Of a stretch of 36,944 bases of DNA, positions 8,937-22,800 are shown one piece after another; position 1 is the stretch's first letter; every line of letters starts with the position of its first letter. Origin of the DNA: Beroe ovata (lineage: Eukaryota; Ctenophora; Nuda; Beroida; Beroidae); NCBI GenBank assembly GCA_946803715.1, contig CAMPET010000246.1, positions 49,883-86,826 on the forward strand, given 5' to 3'. The notes beneath the pieces were generated by a model, which did no database searches, had not been told where the DNA came from, and saw only the letters and a list, made by a program, of their open reading frames with translations. The translations under genes and the position numbers were made by a program.

Positions 8937-10000
8937 GGAGAAGCATGAGTACACTTTTTAATCTACACCATGAGTGCTCAGCAATGAGCAGCAAGTTCAT
9001 GAGTTGTTCAAACCGATTGGCATCTACTCAAACACAAATTTGCTTCTTTTTGGGAACTTTGCGTTACATTGGAATATCTATACAGCTTCATATTGTGACA
9101 TAAACGTTTTTGAATTCTTTGCAATCGTTAAATTACAGGTCCATATTTCCTGTATGTGAACTCTCGAGAATTATTCAAAGGGGGGATGTGGCAGGAGGGG
9201 ATTCAGATTATAGGGACTGACTATTCATGATCATGAGCTATAGCGACAACTATATGGCGTTCTCAGAGGATAGTGATTCAACTCGATCTGCGCTATTCAT
9301 CAAAGAATAATATTTCATAGAGCTCACAATATGGTAGTAAGCAGCATATTAGGTATTTGAATAATGATGACAATAGGGGATACTGTAGCCATTATTCAGT
9401 TGGATATTGTGCAATTGTGAGTTTGTGTGATCTGGTGTCATGATTTGACCTCCATTTTCGGCAGGCTATTAGAAGGCAAGGTGCCCTATAAATGCAAATT
9501 AGTGATTTGCATTTTATATTTCAAAAGAGATCAAAGCGCAGCAAAGGTACAATAACTACAATAAAGGAACAATAAGCTACAGTAAGCTAGCAGCGGTTTG
9601 GCTGTGAAGATCCATGCATAGATTTGAGATCATATATCGGCTACATTGGATCAAATGGATAATATCTCGCAGATATGTCCAAAACTGATTTCCTGCTCAC
9701 AAGTCTGTACGAGGTCTTCCCATGGGTTTTCTAAGAATTTGAAAGTGGGAACAGTTACTTCAACTCTCCCAGCTGTTACTCTCCACATTATGGTGATCAC
9801 TCGTAATAATGATCTGTTGTGGAGAGCGAGCACGAGTCCCGGCCGTACCCCCTGGATCGATATACAATGGGGCAGATCACCGCGGAGATTACCATGACAA
9901 CAAGTATTCACCACCAGAGTCACCATTGAGATGGAGGCGAATGTTGATGAAGTCCCAGGCGAGTAGACTCCCTATTATGGGAAGGGGCACATGCACAACT

Positions 10001-10037
10001 GTGTGTGTGTGTGTGTATGTGCGTGTACGTGTGTGCT
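10001..10037. repeat. (GT)n microsatellite
   Basis: Interrupted GT repeat of about 37 bases. Confidence 0.85.
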
Positions 10038-11009
10038 TGTAGAACATTGGTAATTGTTGATGGTATTGTCTAACTTTTTACCACTTCCCAGCTGGAGCCA
10101 GTTTAATTGAGACCTGCTCCTTCATAATAAACATGACATCAGTTCTCATAGAGAGATCCATGAAATCGCCCTATATATATAGGATCTCACAAAATTCAAA
10201 TTACGAGAGCCTAGCTGTACACATCTCTTCGTTTCGATATTAGTCGCTGCAGTTTATCTATGTAGGTAGGTAGTAGGTTTTTAAACTTTACAACACTACT
10301 TTATACAATCAAATTTGAGAACTGAAGATGGTGTATGTCACACTGAAAGTGAAACGTTTTTAACTCACTTACAACGACTGTTTCACTTGTTGCATCTGTG
10401 CGTTATCAGAAATTCCGAATTCTTGGTACCTACGTTACCTATTATTATTGGACCAGCTCCGATCTTAAAATCGATATTCTTATCCTTCAGCACCCAAATG
10501 TTCTGCGGTACTTATCTCCAACTAAAGTCCACTGCCATTTGGATTTCTTTCAATTCACTTCAGTTGTTGTTAGATCCTTAATCACTGTCATAGATAGTAC
10601 GTGAGCACTGCCTGAAGCCCTTATGACGTTGTGAAAAGCAAGAATACTTTATTAATGGACTGGAGGTATCAATATGCAAGACTAATTGACACACTGCTGG
10701 AATTAGGAAGCATTATGATACTTAACATATTCACCGATACTAGGAAACTCACAAAATTGGGAATGGACCAGAAATCCACTCAGCAACAAAAACATTCATG
10801 ACCTTTGGGCAATGCCAGTTCCACCTTTATCATTGCTCAGGTAGTCCTAGTTTCAGTTCCTTTCCTCAGGTGAACATTCAGTTCCCGACTACAACAAGAG
10901 CAGCTGAGACTTCCTGGAATTCTGAGTTTAGCGTCAGAATGACTAGGAATAGGACTAAACATGGAACGTCACAGCTGCAGCCGTGCGTCATTCCCCTCAC
11001 CCTTCGTCC

Positions 11010-11012
<3 letters not shown>

Positions 11013-11047
<35 letters not shown>

Positions 11048-11055
11048 GAAACACA
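11013..11055. repeat. (AC)n microsatellite ending at an N
   Basis: Pure (AC)n to about 11042, then ACAGACAGAAACACA, followed by an N at 11056. The N is probably a low-quality base or join caused by the repeat. Confidence 0.85.
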
Positions 11056-11108
11056 NATGATATAAACTACTGCATTCAAATTCAATATTCTCAAGAAGTC
11101 GCGGTACC

Positions 11109-11268
11109 TGAGAAGCAGAGAGAAGAACCGGACAAGACTCCTGACTAGGTTATATCTATCTGAGTCGAGTGTCAGTAGCATGATCTTTATATCCTGAACT
11201 GAGGAAGAAGTCGGTACTCCGCAATCATTCTCCTTATCTTCTCCTTCCTTTGCGCGCGGTGTATTCAT
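11109..11268 (-). CDS. Candidate first exon of an unrecognised minus-strand gene
   Basis: The reverse strand opens with an ATG at 11268, MNTPRAKEGEDKENDCG, and continues into a leucine- and arginine-rich stretch (DRYNLVRSLVRFFSLLLR). It could end at a donor AG|GTACCG at 11108. The composition reads like protein rather than noise. However, the same spot also looks like a pyrimidine-rich acceptor on that strand, I recognise no family, and no clear second exon joins it. Treat it as a weak candidate only. Confidence 0.2.
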
Positions 11269-11604
11269 GTTGGAGATAATGGTGTGGACCAGGTTCGTTA
11301 TCTGCTCCGGGAATAAGGCCGGCGAACTGCGAGAAAGTTAGAGTAATCACAGGGGATTATATAGGGAGTGATGTATTTATTTTGTAAAATGGTTAAATTG
11401 ATTTTGGTAGGGATGGATGAAATATTTCCAGTCAGAAATTCGCTTTGCAGTATGAACTAATCAATTTCTTTCTGCATTTTTCATTTCCAGTGATCACAAT
11501 TCAACTGTCCACCAAGCCCAGAGGACCAATCGACAACTATGCTGATACAATACTAGCTTTTGTGCTGCCCGTGCCACTGCCATCTGCAGATGTACAATTA
11601 TATG

Positions 11605-11654
11605 ACACACACGAACACACACACACACACACACACGCACACACACACACACAA
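11605..11654. repeat. (AC)n microsatellite
   Basis: About 50 bases of interrupted AC repeat (CGAAC and CGC interruptions). Confidence 0.85.
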
Positions 11655-13150
11655 GCTCCGAATTAGAGGACTTATGGCTCTACCTCTAACATAGGCCATC
11701 GACATTGTTACCATGGTTACAGTAGACTGGTTGCTTCGATTGCTCGTTAAACCATAACTCTCCAATCAACCAATTAGTAAGCCCCATGAAAACTGAAGCC
11801 AAATAAAACACCCCTACCCAGAATTATGCATCAAACAATGATGTACCTATCACTTCTAGCACACTTCCGTCTACAAGCATTGCTACTAATGTGTGGACTT
11901 GATAAACGTTACTAATGGCAGGGAGTCGGGTCTAGCTACGATAAGAAGGACCACTTAGCAACTGTTTTCCAACCGTAACCATGGATATATTTCGTATTCC
12001 AGGAGTCCAGATCTTTGGCAGTAAATTCCGCATTATACTCTGCTAACTGCCGCTGTGTGTGTTTGTGCGCAATGTTGGCTCACTTCCTGATGATACTACT
12101 GATATATATCGTCTATAACAAGAGGACAGAAGAAGGAGGTGGAGCGAATTATCCCTCCCAGCCAATGGCACTCTGGTAGTTGGGGGATAGACTATAGCAT
12201 AAGCTGCGTTTTGTGTTTCGTGTTGGTTCGTCGAAGTGGGTTACTTAATTCTTCTTGCAACTGATTTCAGATCTAATCAATTGGATTATCACATGTTTAT
12301 CGTCAGATTATCACATATCAGAAGACATATTAGCAAACCTAGGTTTGTTTAAAGAATAGTTGTCATGGTAATGTTAATGTGATGACTTTTCTATCTTGAC
12401 TTGGGCGCCTAATATCCTTTAATCAAATTATCAGACCTCAGACAGGTTCGATGATCGTCTAAAAGCTATCTCAGTAGTTTCACAGAATTTAAACCAGAAT
12501 TGATGCATATCAAATAAGTTGATACCCACGTCATTCACTATTGTCTCTAACTAGGATATATTACCAATTGATATATATTGGGAGGCTTGCAGTTACCATA
12601 GAAACCTGACCATAATACCAATTGTTCTGCTTATTGCCAACTTCGAGTTTGACGCAAATTGTGAGTCATTTGTCGTTTTGAAGGCCTGCCAGCTGCACAC
12701 CAGTTTGTCCGGCATAAGTTTGATCTTCGCACAATTTTTGCACGTTTCATAATTGGATCCTTATCTCCCATTCGTCGACCTTTAAATCCTTAAATTTCAT
12801 GTGTGCTTTCTGAACAGTCTTTTCTTAAAATAAATTGACACTATAGAAGCTAGATACGCACCTATCATATTAAAGTATTTTTCAGCAATCCTTAGGATGC
12901 AGATGAAGTAAGTAGAATCTCGAGTAAACGACTGACAAAAGCTGCCATCATTATTTGACCTATACCACCTGAATTATCAACAACAGCAAAGTATGCTCCC
13001 CTGGATAAAACAAATCATTTATCCTTTTTGAGAGCATTGCCCATGAGCACAACCAGAGCACCAGAGCTCACTGTCATAAATGCGTTGCTACATTGCTACA
13101 ATGGACCTTTGTGAGGCAGCCAACGAGACGTGCAGTTATTGATTGCAAGC

Positions 13151-13184
13151 AGTGTTTGTGTGTGTTTGTGCGTGTGTGTGTGTT
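13151..13184. repeat. (GT)n microsatellite
   Basis: Short interrupted GT repeat, about 450 bases upstream of the fibrocystin-L-like start. Confidence 0.8.
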
Positions 13185-13320
13185 TCCGCTATTACAAGCC
13201 CAATCTGGAATCTCGTCATGCATGTGGTGCGGTTGCGACTGTTTACAGTTTTTTCCTTTGCCCCATTGTTCCAAGTTGATTCATAAAACGGTGATGGCCT
13301 CTCTCTCTGACGTCACACTT

Positions 13321-13340
13321 CCTCTCTCTCTCTCTCTCTT
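13321..13340. repeat. (CT)n microsatellite
   Basis: Polypyrimidine CT run about 300 bases before the start codon of the large gene. A further short CT run lies just upstream, near 13299. Confidence 0.8.
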
Positions 13341-13630
13341 ATCTCATGCAGTCTCTAGACACATCCTTTCATCCTTGTTGTGAGAATTCTCCTCTCACAC
13401 TCACAAACACATAATTGCCTCTGATCACTACATACAGATTAAAAACGGTTGTATTGCATATCTCGGGATCCTCGCTAGTTTTGACAATCGATTTGCACAC
13501 GAAACAATTTGTTGCTTTACTTTCAAAGTTTAAGATCCAATGAATAAAATCAGCGTGTGTGTTTGACCGTTGTACAGCATTTGCTCTTTGTTTTAGGCAA
13601 GAAGAGAGTTCTGTTAGGGGGATAATCAGC

Positions 13631-14164
13631 ATGGATCGCACCAGCTTGCTCTGGCTGCTTCCATTCCTTGTTCTAGCTATATCGGGTGAGTGGAAAACTA
13701 CATCTTGGCAGTTTCCATGAAACTTCTCCTTCATAAACCACCTCTTATCATGACGTTCACACACACATTCCCACAATCTAACAGAACTGGAGTGTGAATG
13801 GGAGTATAAGGACAAGGTATACATTGGGAGCTGGGCTTCTGACAGTGTATCCGGTGTAAAGTATGACACCCTGGAGGAAGCCCAGGCTCTGTGCATCACA
13901 TTCGGGGCCAACTGCGGAGGAATTACTCTCTGGCAAGGCGGGTAAGTTCAGTAGAGTGTGGTATGATTTGTAACGGCGTAGGACCAATTATTGGAGTTTG
14001 AGGGGCTAATATTGAGAGCGAATATCATGGTCCTATAGATGAGTAATGAGTCACAATATGATATCTGGATGAGTGAACAATAATTTCACACTGCAGGTAC
14101 ACGCTGAGACGAGACAAAGTGTTCACAGATCATAGCAGTGAGCAGAGCTGGATGAAATCGTGCA
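13631..14164 (+). CDS. PKHD1L1: Fibrocystin-L-like: signal peptide and PAN-like domain (exons 1-3)
   Basis: The exons are 13631-13685, 13785-13941 and 14097-14164. Residues 1-18 (MDRTSLLWLLPFLVLAIS) are a classic signal peptide, which fixes the start. The following 75 residues contain four cysteines and the pattern EAQALC...NCGGITL, resembling the PAN/apple-like cysteine domains of animal extracellular proteins. The PAN call is by pattern only. The domain faces the extracellular space and probably binds glycans or protein. Confidence 0.8.
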
Positions 14165-16758
14165 GTAAGTGAAAATGCCGATTCATCAGACGACGAATCA
14201 ACATCCTCTGACATCTACTCGTGTCAGTTATACGCACATGATCAATATAGACTGTTACCATGACGACCCTCGTTCACCCAGGCAACAATGCACCACTGTT
14301 CAAGGTGACCAGTATCAGCCCCGCGGTCGGGAGTAGGATGGGCGGCAGCCGAATAACTATATCCGGCCAGGGTAAGACCAGAGAAATACTCAATTATTAT
14401 TGTACTTAGAAACTCTTGGTATCGACTATATAGCCCACGGGTTTCGCTCCTTCGAGCTGAATTTAACAGAACTCACTGATATTTGCTACATCTCGCTCAT
14501 TTTCTATCCCTCGTTCATCTCAGGATTCAGCAGCAAGAAGATGGATTTCTCGGCTGGTATCGAGGGTGCAAGTTCCAACATTGGTAACAAGGTGGTTTTC
14601 TATCACAAGGACGAGACCCAGCCTCCCGTGATTTGTAATGTACAGACTTACTACACCACCTCGACGAGGATTGTCTGTGACATGGCGTGAGTTGAGATGA
14701 GAGTTTTCACAGCCCGCGGGATTCACTTAACTCATCAATTTCGTGCTCTTGGATATGAACAAATGATTTATGAGCTAAAGATAAGACTAGGAAGTTCAAT
14801 TAATAAGTTTTTTCACTGCTGCATCTCCCCCCTCAGAAAACCTGACACGTATTGGTATGAAAATCTCGAGTACAGACTAAAGATATCAGTGGATGGGACC
14901 TGGATGGAGCCTAAGATGTCCACTTCCATCTACTGTGGAGGAGCGTGTACATTCTGGGTGAATATGTTATGAGTATAATTACTATTCATGATGTGTTGTC
15001 GTGGAAACACGAATCTGGCAAATATCCAATATCCAATCTATCCATGGATCATAGCTAGGAACCGACTCTATACTTCTATAACAGCAGTATATTTCAGTTA
15101 AAGAAAGACAACTCCCCGAGGGTCAACTCAGTAGATGAGAGTCACGTGAAAGCGGGCTCCCTCATCACAATGAATGCGAAGATGTGGACAGCTGAGTTTG
15201 AGGCATCCTCCGGGGGAGACAGCACTAGCGCTTACCTCTCCCGAATATTCCTCAACTCCTTCACGTGTGATGTGACAGATGCTGACGGAAACTCGTGAGT
15301 CATGCACATGTCACACTGTGACATTGTGTATGTGACAGCTTTACTATCCTGGATCTCCTGATTATAATGTGTGGTGTAAAACTTACCTGAAGTTAAACGA
15401 TTGTGTAGAATCAAGCCCATCTCGGTATTTTGACCAATCTTTTGCTACACATTCCTACAAATACAATCAAGTGACAGTCTTGTATTTTGTGACTGAATAC
15501 ACGATTTGGTCAGGCACGGTACGACACTGGACGTCAATGGGAATGGAGACGTTCAGAACACGGGTAAGATAAAATGCAAGTCCAGCAACCCTGGAGCTAC
15601 CAGTTACAGACCGTCATTCTTCCACTCTACATATGGGAGGTAGACATACTATGGAATTGCCAGGGCCCTGGCGATTCCCCGTTAACTACTTTCCCAAGAC
15701 AAATCCTAATATGGTAATCGCGAGTCTTCGTCATGGAAACGTGGTAACCTTACTCCTTCTCTATTCCCTTATAACAGGTCAGAGATCAGTAGTTCAGCAA
15801 CTAAAGTCGACAGCCAGATGCAGAAATATGTTGTTCAAACCTACAATGGTATGCTCCACTCCATGGCCTACGCACTCGTCATAGCTGGACTAAGAGATAC
15901 GTGACAACTGACCAAATCATAGTTGTCAAAAATGTAATGACAAGATTTCCCTGATTTCAGAGATAACTGGCATATCTCCAACAAGCGGCAGTGAAGGTGG
16001 TGGAACAAAGATTACTATCACAAGTGAACATGTCACCGGACCTAAAGATAATATTGATGTGATGATAGGAGGTAATCTATGACTCTGTGTGCAGAGACCA
16101 AAACCATCACCGAGTAGTAGCTAGATATATTGTAACCTCAACAATAAGAATTAGACCCACTCTTGCTAAGACCTAACTCCTAGGTTGTTAGTTATCGTAA
16201 CAATCCCTCCTCACAATTCCTCCTCGCCAGCTGGCAAGTGTGAAGTGGAGAGTTTCACCAAGACACAGATCATCTGTTCCACCCCTCCCTCCAGTGAGGA
16301 TTCCCTCTTCCCCGGGGACAGGTCAGTAAGTGCAGGGGATCGTGTCCACATATTGTGACTCCGTAATTATCCCCAAATCATCAGTCTCTTATACCATGGT
16401 CCACAATATGCAACTCCATAATATTCTCCCAAAACATCAGGACGTTCATTGGACCTTATGAGAGAGTTTCAAATGACGTGATTGACGAAATTTCTAAACT
16501 TATTAATGTACGAAGACTCGTTAACCTACTCGGTAGGTTACATGATCAGAATCCTAAGAATGACTTACATCGGGTCACAGGGGTGTAACAGTGGAGTACT
16601 GGGCTAAGCCTGAGGCAGTTTCTGTTGAGGATGGAAAGGCAGTGGATCCTGCTACGATCAGAGATTATACTACTGACGGAGCTGATTTCAAATATGAGAA
16701 AACCTTCAAAACATCGTCACCACAGAGCATATGGGAGTGAGTAGCAAGATACAAATCT

Positions 16759-16846
<88 letters not shown>

Positions 16847-19800
16847 NTATGGTTTCCACATGATCAGTGATTTCAAGGGAAAACTGTTCGTCAGCACTGA
16901 CAACAGCCCACAGAACGCGGTAAGATCATTTGTCATAATAACAACTCTGGATGCAGATTATGTTGTATGACCAATGACAGTGTGAACAAATCATGCATAT
17001 CCAGGTCATGGTATTGGAATGCACCGAGCGGAGTGACAACTGGGAGACAACCCAGACAGCTGTAGACAGGAGCCTCCAAGCGGGAAACATTTACTACGTC
17101 GAGTTTGTGGGTGTATTGGAGAACTACCAGCAACATGCTGGAGTGGGGATAACAAAGAAAACAACCCCGTATCAACCATACGATGTGTCCCACAGCAGGA
17201 TTGATAAGCCCACGTGGCAATGGATCCAGGACTACACAGATGAAATTCAGGTAAAAAACTTCCATTTTCAGCGAGAAGAAGCGAGAGAAGTATCGAGAAG
17301 CTTCTGGAAAATGGAAATTGTTGTAGACCTCGCCTTCCTTGACACACAAGATCAAAGATAAATCTCGCCACGTCCTAATTTAATCTTACTATCATGTTAT
17401 TCGTGATCGCTGATTTTATCAACATAATACAGGAGATCAGCTTGGGGGGACTGGTGAAGAAGCCTGCTGTTGCGTTCCAACTTGCAGTAGGGGATAGGGA
17501 GACCACTAGTCTCTACTCCTCCTCCACTATTGAGCAAGTTCAAGATGCTATCACAGGTTGGCGGGAGTCAAAATTCTGAACATTCAATGAGAAGAAGAAT
17601 TGTGCTTGCGTTTTCCTCCTCTGCCAGAGTCCGAAATAGAGTAGAAATATTTCGAAAATTTCGAAGCGCCTACTCACATTCACTGATTAGCGAATTGTTC
17701 ATTATTTCATATCGAGCTCAATGCTCAGCCACATTATCCCACAGACACTGCGGTGTACAAGTGCCCCACACTCGATGAGACTGACAACTTCTGGTACTCG
17801 GAGGACTTTGAGAACAGGAATCTTGTCAGTTGGAGGGATTACAGGGAGCCTTTCTGTGGGCGAGCGTAAGTCAGAGAACAACCTCATCAAGTTCCATCCT
17901 CTGCCACACAGAAACTACTTACATATTCCGCAATTACGAAATGCATCTTACCTCCAGGGTCAACATAAACAACTGGCAACTGTTTCACATCAACTACAAG
18001 CAGAAAATCTATGAATGGGATCCGTCTGCGGGATACAAATATGTGAGAAAATATGATCATGATAACTTATCGTATCTGAAGTTCTGAATTTCTCGTATAT
18101 TTTGCAGCATAATATAATGCTGATTGCAATCGTGCTTATGCCGATCCCCCAGATATGTTTTGCACTGAAGACCAATCAGCCGAGGATATCAATATATTAT
18201 GAGTTGACGTACCAGAACTCTGACTATGCATGGAGGAATAGAGGGGTGTGGAAAGACGGGGAAGCCATGGACGAGTGAGTTGACTCACGATATCGACATA
18301 ATAAAACGCGTGATACTCAACGCGTGGTATTCAACGCGTGGTACTCAACGCGTTATACTGTTGTCCTCCAGGGAGAGGGGAGAGAGAACAAGCTTATCAA
18401 TGTGACCCATTTTATACCGAAAAAGGGAGGAAATTAGACTTGATCATCCCGTAACGGAAGTATCGAAATATTCGAATCGATCTTACTTTTGATCGATCCT
18501 CCCCCGCAGACTCCAGGAGAACGATGGGACATGGAAGTACAACTGCATCAATATGGAGGAGAGGGTGAAGGAAAAGGATGGTGATTTCTGGAATGGTCTC
18601 ATCTCAACAAGGAAGTAAGTGATCGGGTGACCACATCACCAATTATACTTTGTGAACGTATATCACTGAGATATGAGGACAATATTATTTTGGTTTCATT
18701 GAACAACGTAGTTTAGTTGAAAACTAGGTATTGGTAAATACCTGAAATATCCCGTCATCCCAGGTATAAGGTGAGGAAAATGTTCTTCGGGGTTAATACT
18801 GATGAGTACGGGGAATACCATGTGGACTCCATCAGAATCTCCAGGACACCTCTAACAGGTTTTATAGGCTTACAGAATATAGTAGGGTCAATGGAGGGCC
18901 CACTCTGGTCCTATATAAACCTGTGTTAGTAGGACCCGCGGTCCACTCTGAAATATACATATTCTGCAGGCGATGACCGGATCAAGGGATTCGCTCTGGC
19001 TGGCCCAGGTCTCCTGGAGTCTGTGAGAGTCACCATGACTCACATCTGTGAGAGTGAGTCCGGGGAGCAGGTCACATGTGCTGACGACCAGACAGCAGAT
19101 GCAGTCGATCTCAAGTGAGTCCTGATGACCGCTGCTATCACAAAGCTGTTGTACCTGTTCGAAGTGCAGTACAATAACAGCTATAATATTGCAAGAAGAG
19201 TCTCCATAGTAGGCACTTCATAACTTCCATTATAGCTCTTCATATATAGTTCTTCATAACTTCTTCACGTCTCCAAGCAATGCGCCTGGTATGTCTCTGA
19301 CTAAGGGGTCCCTCTATATCCTGACAGGTGGACAGTGAACATGAACACTCACGGGTGTGGCTACGACTTCCCTCTGATCAGTATAGTCGGGGTGACGGGG
19401 ACCGTCGTAACAGCTGACGTGAGTATCAGTGTTTATACTAGAAAACTTCCACGATTCATTGTTATGCGATATAACTGATCTTGCAGTCTTGCAGGGGTGG
19501 CCAACCATGTAAAGGTGCCCATATCCCGGTCAAACATCGGAAAATTATTGCTAACGTACTTGTGTCACTCAGACTAAGATGACCTATGCTGTGAATCAAG
19601 AGACGATCACTATCGAGAGAACGGAAGCGATAACCAAGGAATTGATGGGTAAATACTATATTATGAAATGCGATAGCTTTACTTAAAGCAGAAAAATGCA
19701 TTTGTGGAGCAGGGAACTCGCATTCACAAACCTCCTCAGGCACATTCGATCTGACTATAGACGGAATAACACACTCCGGATTGGAAGTGCACAGTGATGC

Positions 19801-22800
19801 CAACGATATCTTGGAAACTGTGAGGAAAAATGGCGAATACAAAGCAGCCCACAAACAAGGCGATTGCTATAGTGAGTAAAGCAAAAGCATATCGTTACAA
19901 GATTCATTCTCGCGTTATGATATCCACACTATAAGCTTTTCAATACTAGGAACTAAATAACTGATAAAACTGACACTTTCGTCCGTTGTTAAGACAGGAA
20001 GTGGCAGCTGGAACGATCCGAAGCGGGCAATTTCGGGGAATACTCCGTGGACAGTACCAATGTCGTGGGCAAGGGTACACTCACGACAAAAACCGTGTTT
20101 CCGGGCGAGAACTTCAGGGGCGGACTACAACTCACTCCCATATATGGTGATTGGATCCAGAGTGTATCGACCACGCCCAAGGTATGATCGCATACACCGC
20201 ATGATCACTGCTATGAGGTCAGACTTCAGTAGGAGGGATTTTCACAGCACAATGTGCTGGTCATTCTGATCATATAACAAGAGGCAGTATAATGCTGTAT
20301 ATATCACAATTTGGCAATTTTGAATAACTTCGCGCTGGTAGGTGGTAGTGAAGGTGAACGGTATACTGGCTGAATGCGAGGGCACATCGACTGACTGCCT
20401 GTACACGTTTGATCCTGCGAGAACACCAACTGTATCAGCAAGCACATACTCAGGTTACTGACATAGGCAACTGATTTCAAATGGTTTCCTAGCTGAACCA
20501 TCGTTTCATGTCTGTCATGAGCAAACTAGTGAACAGTCGTTTCAATATCACAGAGGGGACTCCCCANTATCAGAAAGATAAAAGCTATTTTTCAGGAACA
20601 AGGGGAAGCGAAGTAGTCATTTCTGGAACTGGATTTGGAACAGATGCGAGTATGGTGACGTTTTCTCTGGGGGGAATATCACAGACTGTCACCACGGCAA
20701 CCGATACCGCGATAACCTGTGTTCTGGGAGTTGGTCTATCCCGGGAGTATGGAGCGGATGATATAGTTGTGAATGTAGAGGGTCTCGGTAATGCAGGTGT
20801 GGCTGATGGGTTTGCTCTGACGTATGGAGGGAGTGTTACAGCCATCAGTCCGGATTCTGGGAGCTCAGGAGGAGGTTTACAACGATATGGAGCAAAATTT
20901 TAGTTTTTAAATGATATTTCCCTTCATTGCAGTTACGAATGCGGATATCTTATCCCCTGATTTTCTCGTACCTAGGTACTGTTGTTACTATAACGGGAGA
21001 AGGCTTCGATGCAAGTTCGATGGCAGTGACAGTTGGGGGAAGAACAGGCGAGGTCTGCAATGCCATCGCATTCAAATCTTACTTAACATTCAGAATGAAA
21101 GAATGATTCAAACCTGGATGAATATTCACAATGCCTGGATTGTTTAATTGGATTATATCTATGATTATATCCCAGGTTCTAGAGGCTTCCTTCACCCAAC
21201 TTAAGGTGGCAGTACCTGCAGGTCCAACAGGTCCTGCCCCAATAGAAATCACAGGTAAAAATCACTGAAGAGTTGAAGGATAAGAAATCATAGGATCCTC
21301 CACTCCAAAAATGCTTAGCTTTCAATGATTTGTGAGTAATTCCCCTATCATATTATTGGTTACCAGGCGATGCTCACTTCATAGAGATAGACACAAGTGC
21401 CATTTCATATTCGTGGACGGATGCAGCCAGCCCTGCCGTGACATCAGTGCTACCCGTGGGGGGAACTGTGCGTAAGTGCTCATCAATCTGGTAATCATAG
21501 GTCCGATAATAGGACACTTGACGGTGAGATATGGGACATAAAGTTGGACAAAAATTGTTTGAATTTTGCTCATTAGTGAGCTACCATAGTGCAGCTGCAG
21601 ACAAGGGTTTGATCTTGATAACATGCTGTTCTCAGTCGGAGGTACAAGCATCACTATCACGGGAACAGACTTGGGATTGGTGGCTGATGATGGGGTTTGG
21701 ATTGGAGGCTCACAGTGTACCAAGGTTCTGCAAAATCCATTATTAGAGACAAACCAATGACCTATGCCATGAACCGCGACATTTTGAAAACATCTATGGA
21801 CGTTTATGGGAAACCGTTACACAAAAACATGCATTTCAGGACACAGTACAAACCTCGACAGATACAGTCTTCTATTGCACTACGGGACCGAACTCGCAGG
21901 GAGAAAAAGACATTGTCTTAGTCCAAAAGACCGGGGAAAAAGTCCATACATCTGCGACATACACTTACAACCTAGCGGTAATGATCTAGAACTCATAATT
22001 AATGATCATGATGCACTCGAGCTGCTCTAATTCTCACTACGAAAACTTGTTCTTCCATGATGGAAATAACTTGTTCTCCCACAATAATAATACAGCATGG
22101 TTCAGGTCCACTCGCTGGCTCCAAGCCAGGGTTCCGTGGTGGGTGGGGCCCGGGTTACCATCACGGGAGTAGGGTTTGGGGAGGACCCGAGCAAGCTATA
22201 TGTGGAGTTTGGAAACATGGCGTGTGATGTGGACACGGCCACCGATACCGCGGTGGAATGCATCACCAAACCCCTGATATCTGCCCATCAGCTTTGGGGA
22301 GATTACGGTGAGTTAATGAGGATTACTATTCATGGAATAGGCGAGCTGAGAAGTAGGCTGGATAGGAAGCAAATCTATTGTTTCTAAACTGAATCCATAT
22401 TTTCTCTGCAACTTCATGTATCATCAATAATTGATCTCATGTTTATATCTCAGCTCCTGAACTGACATGTGTGGGTCTAACGCTGAATGAAGTGGAGCAG
22501 ACATCCCAGAACACTCACAACATGTACAGGAGAATGCATGAGAACACTCCGGACCTGTGCTACTCCCGGGAAGTGGCAAAAACTGCAAAGTCCTGGGCAA
22601 AGTATCTCATCGACAATGATGAGTTCAAATCTAGCACTACTAGGTAAGAGGGAGGGTGCAAAAAGGGTGTCAAAGGGGTTAAAAAGATGGTGGGTTGACT
22701 TAGTAGTAAATGAATTTGTTACCAGCTACTTATAACAGTAATTGTCTACAATTAATAAACTTAACTCAGCTGAATATGAGAATCTATACAAACGTAACAG

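Larger units (their letters stand above)
8937..13630. other. Long intergenic region, no confident gene
   Basis: This is about 4.7 kb. An AATAAA at 9560-9565 lies 624 bases after the EF-hand stop and could be its poly(A) signal. It contains five microsatellites (listed separately) and an N at 11056. Minus-strand open frames at 9651-9790, 10439-10502 and 11109-11268 have splice-like borders. They might be exons of a small reverse-strand gene, but I recognise no domain. Nothing else stands out between 11700 and 13600. Confidence 0.5.

Noticed and set aside
13369-13911. 180-codon minus-strand frame over the start of the large gene
   Set aside because: It overlaps exons 1 and 2, which have a signal peptide and correct splice sites on the plus strand.
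16665-16970. Polyglycine and polyproline proteins across the G run
   Set aside because: Created by the 87-base poly-G artefact. They are not biological proteins.
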